From an uncultured Lachnospiraceae bacterium (GTDB taxonomy: Bacteria > Bacillota > Clostridia > Lachnospirales > Lachnospiraceae): DNA of 7,518 nt. The number at the start of each line of letters is the position of its first letter. Position 1 is the first letter of the stretch. A program made the translations under genes and the position numbers. Location: NCBI GenBank assembly GCA_902803635.1, contig CADCQU010000245.1, positions 1-7,518 of the forward strand. The letters are read 5' to 3'. Shown here one piece after another: positions 1-6,055 of the stretch. Below the pieces are notes generated by a model. That model was not told the DNA's origin and searched no databases. It saw only the letters and a program-made list of their open reading frames with translations.

Positions 1-402
1 CAAATTGAGAAAATACTCCGCTTTCCGCAGCGTTTCCTGATCGGATGCAAATGTAAGGGCGGCCAAGGCTTCCTCAAATGGAAGCCAGCTGATTTCCCTG
101 ACCTCCGCCTCCTGAACAGTCACATCGGTACTCTCCGCCTCTGCAAGGAAGAAAACTACCGTTTTCATACAGTCATCATAAGGGCTGTACTCGATCGTCT
201 CACGGAAACCATCTATGAACATCACCTTCAGCCCCGTCTCCTCCAATATTTCCCGCTCTGCAGTCTGATGCTCGGATTCGTCCTTCTCCACATGCCCTTT
301 GCAAATGGAACGATGTCCTTTCTGCATCAGTTCGATAAGGTATAACCGTCTCCCGTCCTTCTCAACATAAACCACTGCTCCGCAGCTTTTCTCGTATATC
401 AT
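1..402 (-). CDS. NUDIX hydrolase, Ap4A-hydrolase type (3' part cut by window edge)
   Basis: Seen: an open frame of 134 codons starts with ATG at 402-400 and reads without stop to base 1, so the C-terminus is missing. An AAAGGAG ribosome site lies 5 bases before the ATG. The protein begins MIYEKSCGAVVY and carries a complete NUDIX box (G-x5-E-x7-REUxEExGU) at residues 36-58: G36, E42, then REILEETGL at 50-58. The box glutamates bind the catalytic divalent metal. Known: NUDIX enzymes cleave nucleoside diphosphates linked to another group. The early SCGAVVY strand and the KGHVEKDE lead-in resemble bacterial bis(5'-nucleosyl)-tetraphosphatases, which remove Ap4A or related damaged nucleotides. 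Inference: a small cytosolic house-cleaning hydrolase; the exact substrate cannot be read from sequence. No clear promoter is seen between it and the tRNA-Leu upstream, so it may depend on readthrough past the hairpin at 461-495. Three CAAATG/CATTTG motifs lie inside it. Confidence 0.9.
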   Translation of the reverse strand, partial: MIYEKSCGAVVYVEKDGRRLYLIELMQKGHRSICKGHVEKDESEHQTAEREILEETGLKVMFIDGFRETIEYSPYDDCMKTVVFFLAEAESTDVTVQEAEVREISWLPFEEALAALTFASDQETLRKAEYFLNL

Positions 403-460
403 ACTCTCTCCTTTGTAAATCCACATCCTTCTTACTGCCGAAGGGGGTACCAATAGAAAG

Positions 461-495
461 CCCGGAGAAGCAAGTACTTTCCATGCCTCTCCGGG
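461..495 (-). terminator. Hairpin terminator after tRNA-Leu
   Basis: The arms at 461-471 and 485-495 pair over 11 bp (one G-U wobble) around a 13-base loop, starting 10 bases after the tRNA 3' end. On the minus strand the stem is followed by CTTTCTATT, a weak U-rich tract. It probably ends the tRNA transcript, with some readthrough possible into the NUDIX gene, which has no obvious promoter of its own. Confidence 0.65.
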
Positions 496-504
496 GGTAT
501 GTAA

Positions 505-587
505 TGCCGAAGGTGGGACTCGAACCCACACGTGGTCGCCCACAAAAGATTTTGAGTCTTCCTCGTCTGCCATTCCGACACTTCGGC
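505..587 (-). tRNA. tRNA-Leu, anticodon CAA
   Basis: Seen: an 83-base cloverleaf on the minus strand. The acceptor arms GCCGAAG (587-581) and CTTCGGC (512-506) pair perfectly, with discriminator A at 505. The anticodon stem GAAGA/TCTTT encloses the loop CTCAAAA, giving anticodon CAA at 554-552, which reads UUG leucine codons. The T arm is GTGGG-TTCGAGT-CCCAC. A long variable arm follows the anticodon stem (class II), as expected for leucine tRNAs. The CCA end is not encoded, so it must be added after transcription. The tRNA lies between lysA and a NUDIX gene, with a promoter at 674-702 and a hairpin terminator at 461-495. Confidence 0.96.
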
Positions 588-595
588 GTATAAAT

Positions 596-660
596 CCGTG
601 CTTTGTTCACGGAATTTTCCTTCTTCGGTGCGGTTCCGGGCTTGAATTGTCCGGAACCGC
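596..660 (-). other. Structured 5' leader of the tRNA-Leu precursor (two hairpins)
   Basis: Between the putative transcription start (about 667) and the mature tRNA 5' end (587) there are two inverted repeats. The first is a perfect 10-bp stem, GCGGTTCCGG/CCGGAACCGC (660-651 with 639-630), around an 11-base loop. The second is a 5-bp stem, CCGTG/CACGG (612-596), around a 7-base loop. Neither is followed by a convincing U-tract in the minus direction, so I do not call them terminators with confidence. The first could still help end lysA transcripts or shape the pre-tRNA leader before RNase P cleavage. Confidence 0.5.
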
Positions 661-673
661 CCGAACATTTCAC

Positions 674-702
674 ATTATACTATATAAAAAGCTTTTTGTA
701 AA
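674..702 (-). promoter_or_regulatory. Sigma-A promoter for tRNA-Leu, overlapping the end of lysA
   Basis: On the minus strand TTTACA (702-697) and a perfect TATAAT (679-674) are separated by exactly 17 bases. The -35 box and most of the spacer are coding sequence of lysA, whose TAG stop is 682-680, and the -10 starts right after the stop. The predicted start near 667 leaves about 80 bases of leader before the tRNA. Confidence 0.75.
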
Positions 703-1951
703 CCGAAAGTTTGTCAAATGTCGCAAAATAATCTGCCGGGGTCTCGGCGCGGCGGATGAGCTCGAAGCTCCCATCCTCCTTGAGGAGGACTTCCGCGCTG
801 CGGAGCTTGCCGTTGTAATTGTAGCCCATGGAGAAGCCGTGGGCGCCGGTATCGTGGATATAAATGAGATCGCCGATATCAATTTTCGGCAAATGCCGGT
901 CGATCGCAAATTTGTCGTTGTTCTCGCAGAGGGAGCCGACGACATCGTAGACATGGTCGGCCGGCGCATTTTCCTTGCCCATCACCGTGATGTGGTGGTA
1001 GGCCCCGTACATGGCCGGGCGCATGAGGTTGCAGGCGCAGGCGTCAACGCCGATGTACTCCTTCATGATGTGCTTTTCGTGGACGGCCCGCGTGACGAGG
1101 GCCCCGTAGGGACCGGTCATGAAACGGCCAAGCTCCGTGAAGATCGAAACGTCTCCCATGCCGGCGGGGACGAGAATCTCCTCGAAGGCCTTGCGGACAC
1201 CCTCGCCGATCGCGAAGATGTCATTTGCCTGCTGGTCCGGGCGGTAGGGAATGCCGATGCCGCCGGAAAGGTTGACGAAGGCAACGTGGACGCCGACCTT
1301 CTCCTTCGCCTCGACCGCGAGCTGAAAGAGCAGACGCGCCAGCATCGGGTAGTAATCATTTGTAATCGAATTCGAGACAAGGAAGCTGTGGATACCGAAG
1401 TGCTCGACGCCGCCCGCCTTCATCTTGGCAAAGGCCTCGAAGAGCTGCTCGCGGGTCATGCCGTATTTCGCGTCGCCGGGGTTGTCCATGATGCCGTTGC
1501 TGACGGTGAAGATGCCGCCCGGGTTGAAGCGGCAGCACATGGTCTTCGGGAAGGGGCCGACATTTTTCTGATAGTAATCCACCATCGTCAGGTCGTCGAA
1601 GTTGATGATTGCGCCCATCTTCGCCGCAAAGGCATACTCCTCCGCAGGGGTTTCATTGGACGAAAACATTGTCAAATGCCCGTCGTTCCCGACCGCGCGG
1701 GCGAGCATGAGCTCGGTCATGGAGGAGCAGTCGCTCCCGCAGCCCTCCTCGCGGAGCACCTGCATGATGACCGGATTCGGCTCGGCCTTCACGGCGAAGT
1801 ACTCACGGAAGCCCGGATTCCAGGCAAATGCGGCCCGGAGGGCGCGGGCGTTCTCGCGGATTCCCCGCTCGTCATAAATATGGAAGGGCGTCGGCACCGC
1901 CGCCGCGATCTCTTCCAGCTTCTCCCTTGTAACAAATGGCTTCTTTTCCAT
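680..1951 (-). CDS. lysA: Diaminopimelate decarboxylase (divergent fold-III PLP enzyme)
   Basis: Known role: decarboxylation of meso-diaminopimelate to L-lysine, the last step of lysine synthesis, in the cytosol with PLP. Seen: 423 residues, the usual length. FAVKAEPNP contains K55, the expected PLP lysine; then GCGSDCSSMTEL, CRFNPGG, FGIHSFLVSN, the glycine-rich NLSGGIGIPY phosphate loop, TELGRFMTGPYG, and GSLCENNDKFA with C342 as the expected active-site cysteine donated across the dimer. TELGR replaces the common EPGR, which marks a divergent branch seen in Clostridia. The start is ATG 1951-1949, with AAGGGG 5 bases upstream and the MEKKPFVTREKLEEIAA opening typical of this branch; the longer open frame to 2056 crosses the promoter and a hairpin and is not used. 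A related fold-III amino-acid decarboxylase remains possible. Seven CAAATG/CATTTG motifs lie inside, and the only two TTG codons fall in them. Confidence 0.88.
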   Translation of the reverse strand: MEKKPFVTREKLEEIAAAVPTPFHIYDERGIRENARALRAAFAWNPGFREYFAVKAEPNPVIMQVLREEGCGSDCSSMTELMLARAVGNDGHLTMFSSNETPAEEYAFAAKMGAIINFDDLTMVDYYQKNVGPFPKTMCCRFNPGGIFTVSNGIMDNPGDAKYGMTREQLFEAFAKMKAGGVEHFGIHSFLVSNSITNDYYPMLARLLFQLAVEAKEKVGVHVAFVNLSGGIGIPYRPDQQANDIFAIGEGVRKAFEEILVPAGMGDVSIFTELGRFMTGPYGALVTRAVHEKHIMKEYIGVDACACNLMRPAMYGAYHHITVMGKENAPADHVYDVVGSLCENNDKFAIDRHLPKIDIGDLIYIHDTGAHGFSMGYNYNGKLRSAEVLLKEDGSFELIRRAETPADYFATFDKLSVYKKLFI

Positions 1952-2000
1952 TTTTTCCCCTTCCCTGAATAACCGAAAAGTCTTATCACCTTCACATAAA

Positions 2001-2028
2001 GGAGAAGGCAGCACACGCTGCCCTCCCC
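2001..2028 (-). terminator. Hairpin in the lysA leader (pyk terminator or attenuator)
   Basis: On the minus strand GGGGAGGGCAGC (2028-2017) and GCTGCCTTCTCC (2012-2001) pair over 12 bp with two G-U wobbles and a GTGT tetraloop, followed by TTTATG. It lies 53 bases after the pyk stop but downstream of the likely lysA promoter, so both the pyk transcript and the lysA leader would carry it. The short T-run makes termination partial at best. No lysine-riboswitch-sized aptamer fits in this leader. Confidence 0.5.
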
Positions 2029-2047
2029 GCTTGTTGCCGTATTTGGA

Positions 2048-2076
2048 ATTGTACACTATTTTTCCATATTTGAAAA
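2048..2076 (-). promoter_or_regulatory. Probable sigma-A promoter for lysA
   Basis: On the minus strand TTTTCA (2076-2071, 4 of 6 consensus) and TACAAT (2053-2048, 5 of 6) are spaced by 17 bases, just after the pyk stop at 2083-2081. A start near 2041 would give a leader of about 90 bases containing the hairpin at 2001-2028. Confidence 0.55.
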
Positions 2077-2080
2077 GGGT

Positions 2081-3535
2081 TTATTTCACCTCGACCACAT
2101 ACATCATGTTCGTGACGCCGCCGACGCCTTCGATGTCATTGTTGACGGGGTCGCCGGCAGTCACGACACAGATGTCGCCCTGCTTGACGAGTCCGAGGTG
2201 CTTCGCGCGATCCATAGCCTGCTGGACGATGCCCGCGGAGGCATATTGCTGCTGGCCAAGGATCGGGGTGACGCCCCAGTACGCCATCATCCGGCGCTGC
2301 ACCGTGCTGTTCGGGGTGACCGCGATCATCGGCATGGACGGGCGGAAATTGCTCATCAGGCGGGCCGTCTGCCCAAACTGCGTCGGGATGATGATCGCCT
2401 TGGCATTGAGATTTCTCGCCGTCCGCACGGAAGCGCTGCAGACCGCGCCGGAAACGCTGTCCGACGCCTCCTTCGTATGACGCTGGAGGAAACGCTCGGT
2501 GTCCAGGTACCGCTCGCTGTTCTCCGCGACCTTCGCCATCACCCTGACCGCCTCCACCGGGTATTTGCCGACCGCCGTCTCGCCGGAAAGCATAATCGCG
2601 TCCGTACCATCGTAGATGGCATTTGCCACGTCCGTCACCTCCGCACGGGTCGGGCGCGGATTGTGGATCATGGACTCCAGCATTTGCGTCGCCGTAATGA
2701 CCGGCTTGTAGGCCTTGTTGCATTTGTCAATGATGACCTTCTGCCAGTAGGGAACCTCGTAGTTCGGCACTTCAACGCCAAGGTCGCCGCGGGCCACCAT
2801 AATGCCGTCGGACTCCTCGATAATCTCGTCGATGTTTTCAAGGGCCTCGGAGCACTCGATCTTGGAGTAGATGGGCATGTAGCTGCCATTGTCATTAAGC
2901 AGTTTGCGGATCTTGCGGACACCCTCCGCGTCGCGGATGAAGCTGGCTGCCAGGATGTCAAAGCCCTGCTCAATGCCCCAGAGAATGTCATCAACGTCCT
3001 TCTCGGTAATCGCCGGGAGCTGCGTGCGCACGCCGGGAACATTAATACCCTTGCGCTCGGAGACCACGCCGCCATTGATGATACGGCAAATGATGTCCGC
3101 ACCGCTTACTTCCTCGACCTTGAGCTCGATGAGGCCGTCGTCAACGAGAATCGTGCTGCCCGCCTGGACATCCTCGCAGAGCCGTGCATAGGTGATTGCC
3201 AAATGTTCGGCGGTGCCGTCGAATTCGCCGGCGGTGAGGGTCACGGTGTTCCCGGCCACGAGCTCGACCTTCTGGTGGTTCACCAGAAGCCCGGTACGGA
3301 TTTCCGGACCCTTGGTGTCAAGCAGCATCGCGACGGGCTTTCTGGTCTCCTCGCGGACCTTGCGCAGCGTGTTGATGCGGCTAAGCTGCTCCTCGTGGGT
3401 CCCGTGCGAGAAATTGAAACGGGCCACGTCCATGCCGGCATCAAAGAGCTTGCGCATAAGCTCCGGATCCTCCTCCTGCGGCCCCATCGTGCAGATAATT
3501 TTTGTCTTCTTGATTGGAATCGAAATTGCCTCCAT
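2081..3535 (-). CDS. pyk: Pyruvate kinase
   Basis: Known role: transfers phosphate from phosphoenolpyruvate to ADP, making pyruvate and ATP in the last step of glycolysis; a cytosolic tetramer needing Mg and K ions. Seen: 484 residues with all landmarks in order: KKTKIICTMGP near the N-terminus, ARFNFSHG (R39, N41, S43), LLDTKGPEIRTG (D73), the B-domain insert at about 80-175, SKIE with catalytic K225 and metal-binding E227, VARGDLGVE with D251, TATQMLESM at 281-289, and SGETAVGKYP. The C-terminal regulatory domain ends normally, and the extra PEP-utiliser-like domain carried by many Firmicutes enzymes is absent. The start ATG 3535-3533 has GGAGGAG 6 bases upstream. The gene follows the rhomboid-like gene on the same strand by 115 bases, with a long inverted repeat directly before the ribosome site. 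Five CAAATG/CATTTG motifs occur inside. Confidence 0.97.
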   Translation of the reverse strand: MEAISIPIKKTKIICTMGPQEEDPELMRKLFDAGMDVARFNFSHGTHEEQLSRINTLRKVREETRKPVAMLLDTKGPEIRTGLLVNHQKVELVAGNTVTLTAGEFDGTAEHLAITYARLCEDVQAGSTILVDDGLIELKVEEVSGADIICRIINGGVVSERKGINVPGVRTQLPAITEKDVDDILWGIEQGFDILAASFIRDAEGVRKIRKLLNDNGSYMPIYSKIECSEALENIDEIIEESDGIMVARGDLGVEVPNYEVPYWQKVIIDKCNKAYKPVITATQMLESMIHNPRPTRAEVTDVANAIYDGTDAIMLSGETAVGKYPVEAVRVMAKVAENSERYLDTERFLQRHTKEASDSVSGAVCSASVRTARNLNAKAIIIPTQFGQTARLMSNFRPSMPMIAVTPNSTVQRRMMAYWGVTPILGQQQYASAGIVQQAMDRAKHLGLVKQGDICVVTAGDPVNNDIEGVGGVTNMMYVVEVK

Positions 3536-3548
3536 AGATATCTCCTCC

Positions 3549-3593
3549 CTGCGCGTTTTCTATTTTATTATCCCCCGCTGCCAAAACGCGCAG
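3549..3593 (-). promoter_or_regulatory. 11-bp inverted repeat in the pyk upstream region
   Basis: On the minus strand CTGCGCGTTTT (3593-3583) and AAAACGCGCAG (3559-3549) are perfect inverted copies 23 bases apart. The downstream copy abuts the pyk ribosome site GGGAGGAG. The intervening bases include an A/T-rich GATAATAAAAT that could hold a -10 box (GATAAT at 3572-3567), but I see no matching -35. It could be a paired operator or an RNA hairpin at the ribosome site; sequence alone does not decide. Confidence 0.5.
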
Positions 3594-3614
3594 ATGCAGC
3601 CAAGGGTATTTTCA

Positions 3615-3633
3615 CAGAACACATCACGTTCTG
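3615..3633 (-). repeat. Short inverted repeat after the rhomboid-like gene
   Basis: CAGAAC (3633-3628) and GTTCTG (3620-3615) form a perfect 6-bp stem with a 7-base loop in the 115-base gap before pyk. No U-tract follows on either strand, so terminator function is doubtful. No other clear terminator follows the rhomboid-like gene, so pyk may receive readthrough from it. Confidence 0.3.
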
Positions 3634-3650
3634 GTTATATACAAATATTT

Positions 3651-4598
3651 TCAGGCCTTCACATGCTCGTGCGTGAAAAGGTGCTCCATGCAGTATTCGT
3701 GGTTGCCCCCGCATTTGGAGCAGAAGCGGAACTCCAGGTCCGGGTCCGTCAGCTCCGTACGCCCGCAGATTTCGCAGCGGTGGCGGGGAACCGGTGCGCT
3801 CCCCTCTCTCGCGCGCTCTACATTTGCCGCAAATGTCTTCCGGCCTTCCTCGACCGAGCGCTCGAATTCGCGTCTCCGCTTCGCGTTCTGCATCTTGTGG
3901 ACAAAATTCCCCCTGGTCGAGAAGAAGAACAGCGCGAAATTGATGAGCGAGGAAATCATGATGACAATGGGAACCCAGAAAATGACCCCTCCGGCGATAA
4001 TGTTCCGGACATAGCCAAACACGTCATAGAGCATCAGGGCAAAATAAATGATGCCGAGCCATTTGACACGGATGGGAATGACGAAATAGAGGAGAACCTG
4101 CGCGTCCGGGAAGGTCGCCGCGAAGCCGAGGAAGATCGACATCAGGATATAGTAGGTGGTGGTAAAGGCCCCGACAAAGGTCCCGACCGTGAGCACGGTG
4201 AGCTCATCTTTTCCCGCGGTAAGAATAAAATAGATGACGAAGGCCCCGATGAGCGTCAGAATCATGCCGCCGAAAATGTAGAGGTTGTAGCGGAAGTTCC
4301 CCCAGGCGCGTTCCAGATTGGAGCCGATGGAGAGGTAGAAAAACAGCATGATGATGGTGAAGAAGAACGAGAGGAAATTGCTCTGGAGCGTCGTCGGCGG
4401 GATGACAATCCACGTGAAAATGCGCCAGACCTCCCCGCGAAGGATGAGGGCCGGGTTGAGGGCCATGTAGCCTGCGGCCTGCTGGTTGACGGCGGCCAGA
4501 ATGTAGCCGATCACGTAGAAGCCGATCATGAAAAATGTAAGGTGCGGGATGGCAAACCGCCCGATCTTGCGTTCCATTTTCTCGATAAAATTGTTCAT
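3651..4598 (-). CDS. Rhomboid-like membrane protein without protease motifs, with C-terminal zinc-binding tail
   Basis: Seen: 315 residues with about six hydrophobic segments (roughly 18-38, 76-95, 103-127, 137-163, 167-195, 205-228), then a soluble charged region (about 238-270) and a Cys/His tail: C275, C278, C293, C296, H300, C303, H306, H310, H312. Rhomboid-like signatures are GEVWRIFTW at 55-63 (the L1-loop WR motif) and NLERAWGNFRYNLYIFGG at 94-111 (like the G..LE..WG..R pattern). The GxSG serine motif and the partner histidine of active rhomboid proteases are not present in the later segments, so it is probably a pseudoprotease of the Derlin/iRhom kind. The tail resembles a treble-clef or zinc-ribbon module and should face the cytoplasm if the topology is rhomboid-like (inference). 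The start ATG 4598-4596 follows GGGAG. A promoter at 4673-4701 and a palindrome at 4634-4661 precede it. Its function is unknown. Confidence 0.72.
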   Translation of the reverse strand: MNNFIEKMERKIGRFAIPHLTFFMIGFYVIGYILAAVNQQAAGYMALNPALILRGEVWRIFTWIVIPPTTLQSNFLSFFFTIIMLFFYLSIGSNLERAWGNFRYNLYIFGGMILTLIGAFVIYFILTAGKDELTVLTVGTFVGAFTTTYYILMSIFLGFAATFPDAQVLLYFVIPIRVKWLGIIYFALMLYDVFGYVRNIIAGGVIFWVPIVIMISSLINFALFFFSTRGNFVHKMQNAKRRREFERSVEEGRKTFAANVERAREGSAPVPRHRCEICGRTELTDPDLEFRFCSKCGGNHEYCMEHLFTHEHVKA

Positions 4599-4633
4599 AG
4601 ATGCTCCCTTATGGAAATAATATGTTTTTGCCC

Positions 4634-4661
4634 GTTACAGTTCAGCTTCCTGAACTGTAAC
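4634..4661. repeat. Perfect 12-bp palindrome between divergent promoters and the rhomboid-like gene
   Basis: GTTACAGTTCAG (4634-4645) and CTGAACTGTAAC (4650-4661) are perfect inverted copies around the loop CTTC. The palindrome begins about 5 bases after the predicted start of the rhomboid-like transcript. No T-run follows on either strand, so it is not a standard terminator. It may be an operator or a 5'-UTR hairpin. The 12-mer GTTACAGTTCAG occurs again at 7409-7420, in the other long upstream region of the window. Confidence 0.7.
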
Positions 4662-4672
4662 TCCTGCTCTAT

Positions 4673-4701
4673 ATTATAAGGAAAAAAACCGCTCCCGTCA
4701 A
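4673..4701 (-). promoter_or_regulatory. Sigma-A promoter for the rhomboid-like gene
   Basis: On the minus strand TTGACG (4701-4696) and TATAAT (4678-4673) are separated by 17 bases, a near-consensus pair. It is back-to-back with the aroC promoter: only 11 bases separate the two -35 boxes. Confidence 0.8.
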
Positions 4702-4712
4702 TCACACAGAGA

Positions 4713-4741
4713 TTTACAGAAAGTATTTCTTTCTATATAAT
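4713..4741 (+). promoter_or_regulatory. Sigma-A promoter for aroC
   Basis: TTTACA (4713-4718) and a perfect TATAAT (4736-4741) are spaced by 17 bases. The predicted start near 4748 leaves a leader of about 29 bases carrying AAGGAGG 7 bases before the ATG. It is nearly identical in design to the tRNA-Leu promoter at 674-702. Confidence 0.8.
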
Positions 4742-4776
4742 GATATAATTCAGAGGATAAAAAAGGAGGCACGGAA

Positions 4777-5913
4777 ATGGCTGGTTCAAGTTTTGGGACG
4801 ATCTTTCGGGTGACGACCTTCGGGGAGTCGCACGGTCCGGCGCTGGGCTGCATCGTGGACGGCTGCCCGGCAGGTCTGCCGCTCTCGGAGGAGGACCTTC
4901 GCCCGATGATGGCGAGGCGCCGGCCGGGGCAGGGCGCCCTTTCAACGCCGCGCAAGGAGGCGGACGAGGCACGGATTCTCTCGGGGGTCTTCGAGGGCAA
5001 AACCACGGGAACACCCATCTGCATACTGATAGAAAATACAAATGCCCGCTCCGGGGATTATGACCATCTTCGGGAGGTCTACCGTCCCGGCCACGCGGAC
5101 TATTGCTTTGCGACCAAATACGGCCTCCGCGACCATCGTGGCGGCGGGCGTTCCTCCGGACGCGAGACGGCGGCCCGCGTCGCGGCGGGAGCCGTGGCGC
5201 AGGTGCTCCTAAAAAGGCTCGGAATCCGGTGCGCAGCCAGACTCTCTGCCGTGGGAAATATAGCAATTCCGGCAGAGACAACCGCCGAAAGTGCCACCGC
5301 TACCGACGCCGCAGTGGAAAATGCAGGCAGTCTCCCCGTGACAACCGCCGAGGGTTCCGCCGCTTCCGCCGAGGCTGCCGTCGCCGCCCTGCTTGCGAAC
5401 TGCCGCAAGGAGGGGGATTCCATCGGCAGCACGGTTACGCTCTCCGTAACCGGCCTCCCCGTCGGCCTTGGCGACCCAGTCTTTGAAAAGCTGGACGCAA
5501 ACCTGGCGAAAGCGATGTTTTCCATCGGGGCCGTGAAGGGTCTTGACATTGGCGAGGGCCGCCGCGCCGCCCTGCTTTACGGGAGCGAGAACAACGATGC
5601 CTTCGTTTTGGAGAATGGCCAGGTAAAAAAAGCCACCAACCACAGCGGCGGCATCCTCGGCGGGATGAGCGACGGGGACGAGCTTTCCCTGAAGGTGTAT
5701 TTTAAGCCCACCCCCTCCATCTCCCGTGCGCAGCGGACGGTGACCACCGGAGGGAAGGAGACGGAGCTCTCCATCCACGGCCGCCATGACCCCGTGATCG
5801 GCGCCCGCGCAGCCGTCGTCGTCGAGGCGATGGCCGCCCTCGTCCTCGCGGACGCGCTCCTCCTCGGGATGGGTGCGAAGCTGGAGAATCTGGAGAAAAT
5901 ATATCGCGAATAA
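4777..5913 (+). CDS. aroC: Chorismate synthase
   Basis: Known role: converts 5-enolpyruvylshikimate-3-phosphate to chorismate, the last common step to aromatic amino acids and folate, using reduced FMN. Seen: 378 residues, with TTFGESHGPALG (H19), RRRPGQG, ILSGVFEGKTTGTP, YRPGHADY (H106), the signature RGGGRSSGRETAARVAAGA (121-139), KEGDSIG, NHSGGILGGMSDG and GRHDPVIGARAAVVVEAMAA near the C-terminus. H19 and H106 match the two conserved histidines needed for catalysis. The start ATG has AAGGAGG 7 bases upstream. Odd: residues about 163-209, between SAVGNI and RKEGDSIG, form a low-complexity Ala/Thr/Ser/Glu segment made of two degenerate 21-residue units. It is roughly 14 residues longer than the E. 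coli enzyme as I remember it, and it lacks the usual CPD motif. This lies in the family's variable region, so activity is probably kept. Confidence 0.97.
   Translation: MAGSSFGTIFRVTTFGESHGPALGCIVDGCPAGLPLSEEDLRPMMARRRPGQGALSTPRKEADEARILSGVFEGKTTGTPICILIENTNARSGDYDHLREVYRPGHADYCFATKYGLRDHRGGGRSSGRETAARVAAGAVAQVLLKRLGIRCAARLSAVGNIAIPAETTAESATATDAAVENAGSLPVTTAEGSAASAEAAVAALLANCRKEGDSIGSTVTLSVTGLPVGLGDPVFEKLDANLAKAMFSIGAVKGLDIGEGRRAALLYGSENNDAFVLENGQVKKATNHSGGILGGMSDGDELSLKVYFKPTPSISRAQRTVTTGGKETELSIHGRHDPVIGARAAVVVEAMAALVLADALLLGMGAKLENLEKIYRE
5278..5403 (+). repeat. Degenerate 2 x 63-base in-frame duplication inside aroC
   Basis: Two adjacent 63-base units start with the same ACAACCGCCGA, at 5278 and 5341. 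By hand, about 25 of the first 31 bases match, and similarity then fades. They encode residues 168-188 and 189-209, both opening with TTAE followed by Ala/Ser-rich sequence. The period is a whole number of codons, so the frame is kept. Confidence 0.6.
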
Positions 5914-5980
5914 AACTCCGAACCCTACCCTGCCTCACGATCCGCGCGCCGCCGAAGGCAGCACGCGGCCTGTACATCAA

Positions 5981-6011
5981 GAACCCCCGCACAGCCAAAG
6001 TGCGGGGGTTC
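5981..6011. terminator. Shared hairpin between convergent aroC and lactonase genes
   Basis: GAACCCCCGCAC (5981-5992) and GTGCGGGGGTTC (6000-6011) form a perfect 12-bp stem with loop AGCCAAA. It lies 67 bases after the aroC stop and 44 bases after the lactonase stop, as expected for a bidirectional terminator. The following T-rich stretches are weak on both strands (ATCATTTC on plus, TTGATG on minus), so efficiency is uncertain. Confidence 0.8.
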
Positions 6012-6055
6012 ATCATTTCAAAATCTTACCTTTTCAAACGATACAAACGCTCTCC

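Noticed and set aside
435..447. Second copy of the tRNA 3'-end sequence TGCCGAAGG, about 70 bases from the tRNA, as a possible attachment-site duplication
   Set aside because: Only nine to ten bases match, the interval is just a terminator, and no integrase or foreign genes are present.
1952..2047. Lysine riboswitch in the lysA leader
   Set aside because: The leader is only about 90 bases, too short for the known lysine aptamer, and shows a single hairpin only.
647..4679. Very long open frames antisense to lysA, pyk and the rhomboid-like gene (over 400 codons each)
   Set aside because: They mirror GC-rich third-position codon use of the real genes, have no ribosome sites or recognisable domains, and run across intergenic regulatory sequence.
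2004..5964. 11-mer GAAGGCAGCAC shared by the lysA leader hairpin (2004-2014) and the region after aroC (5954-5964)
   Set aside because: One 11-base match is expected by chance in a window of this size and the second site does not form the same hairpin.
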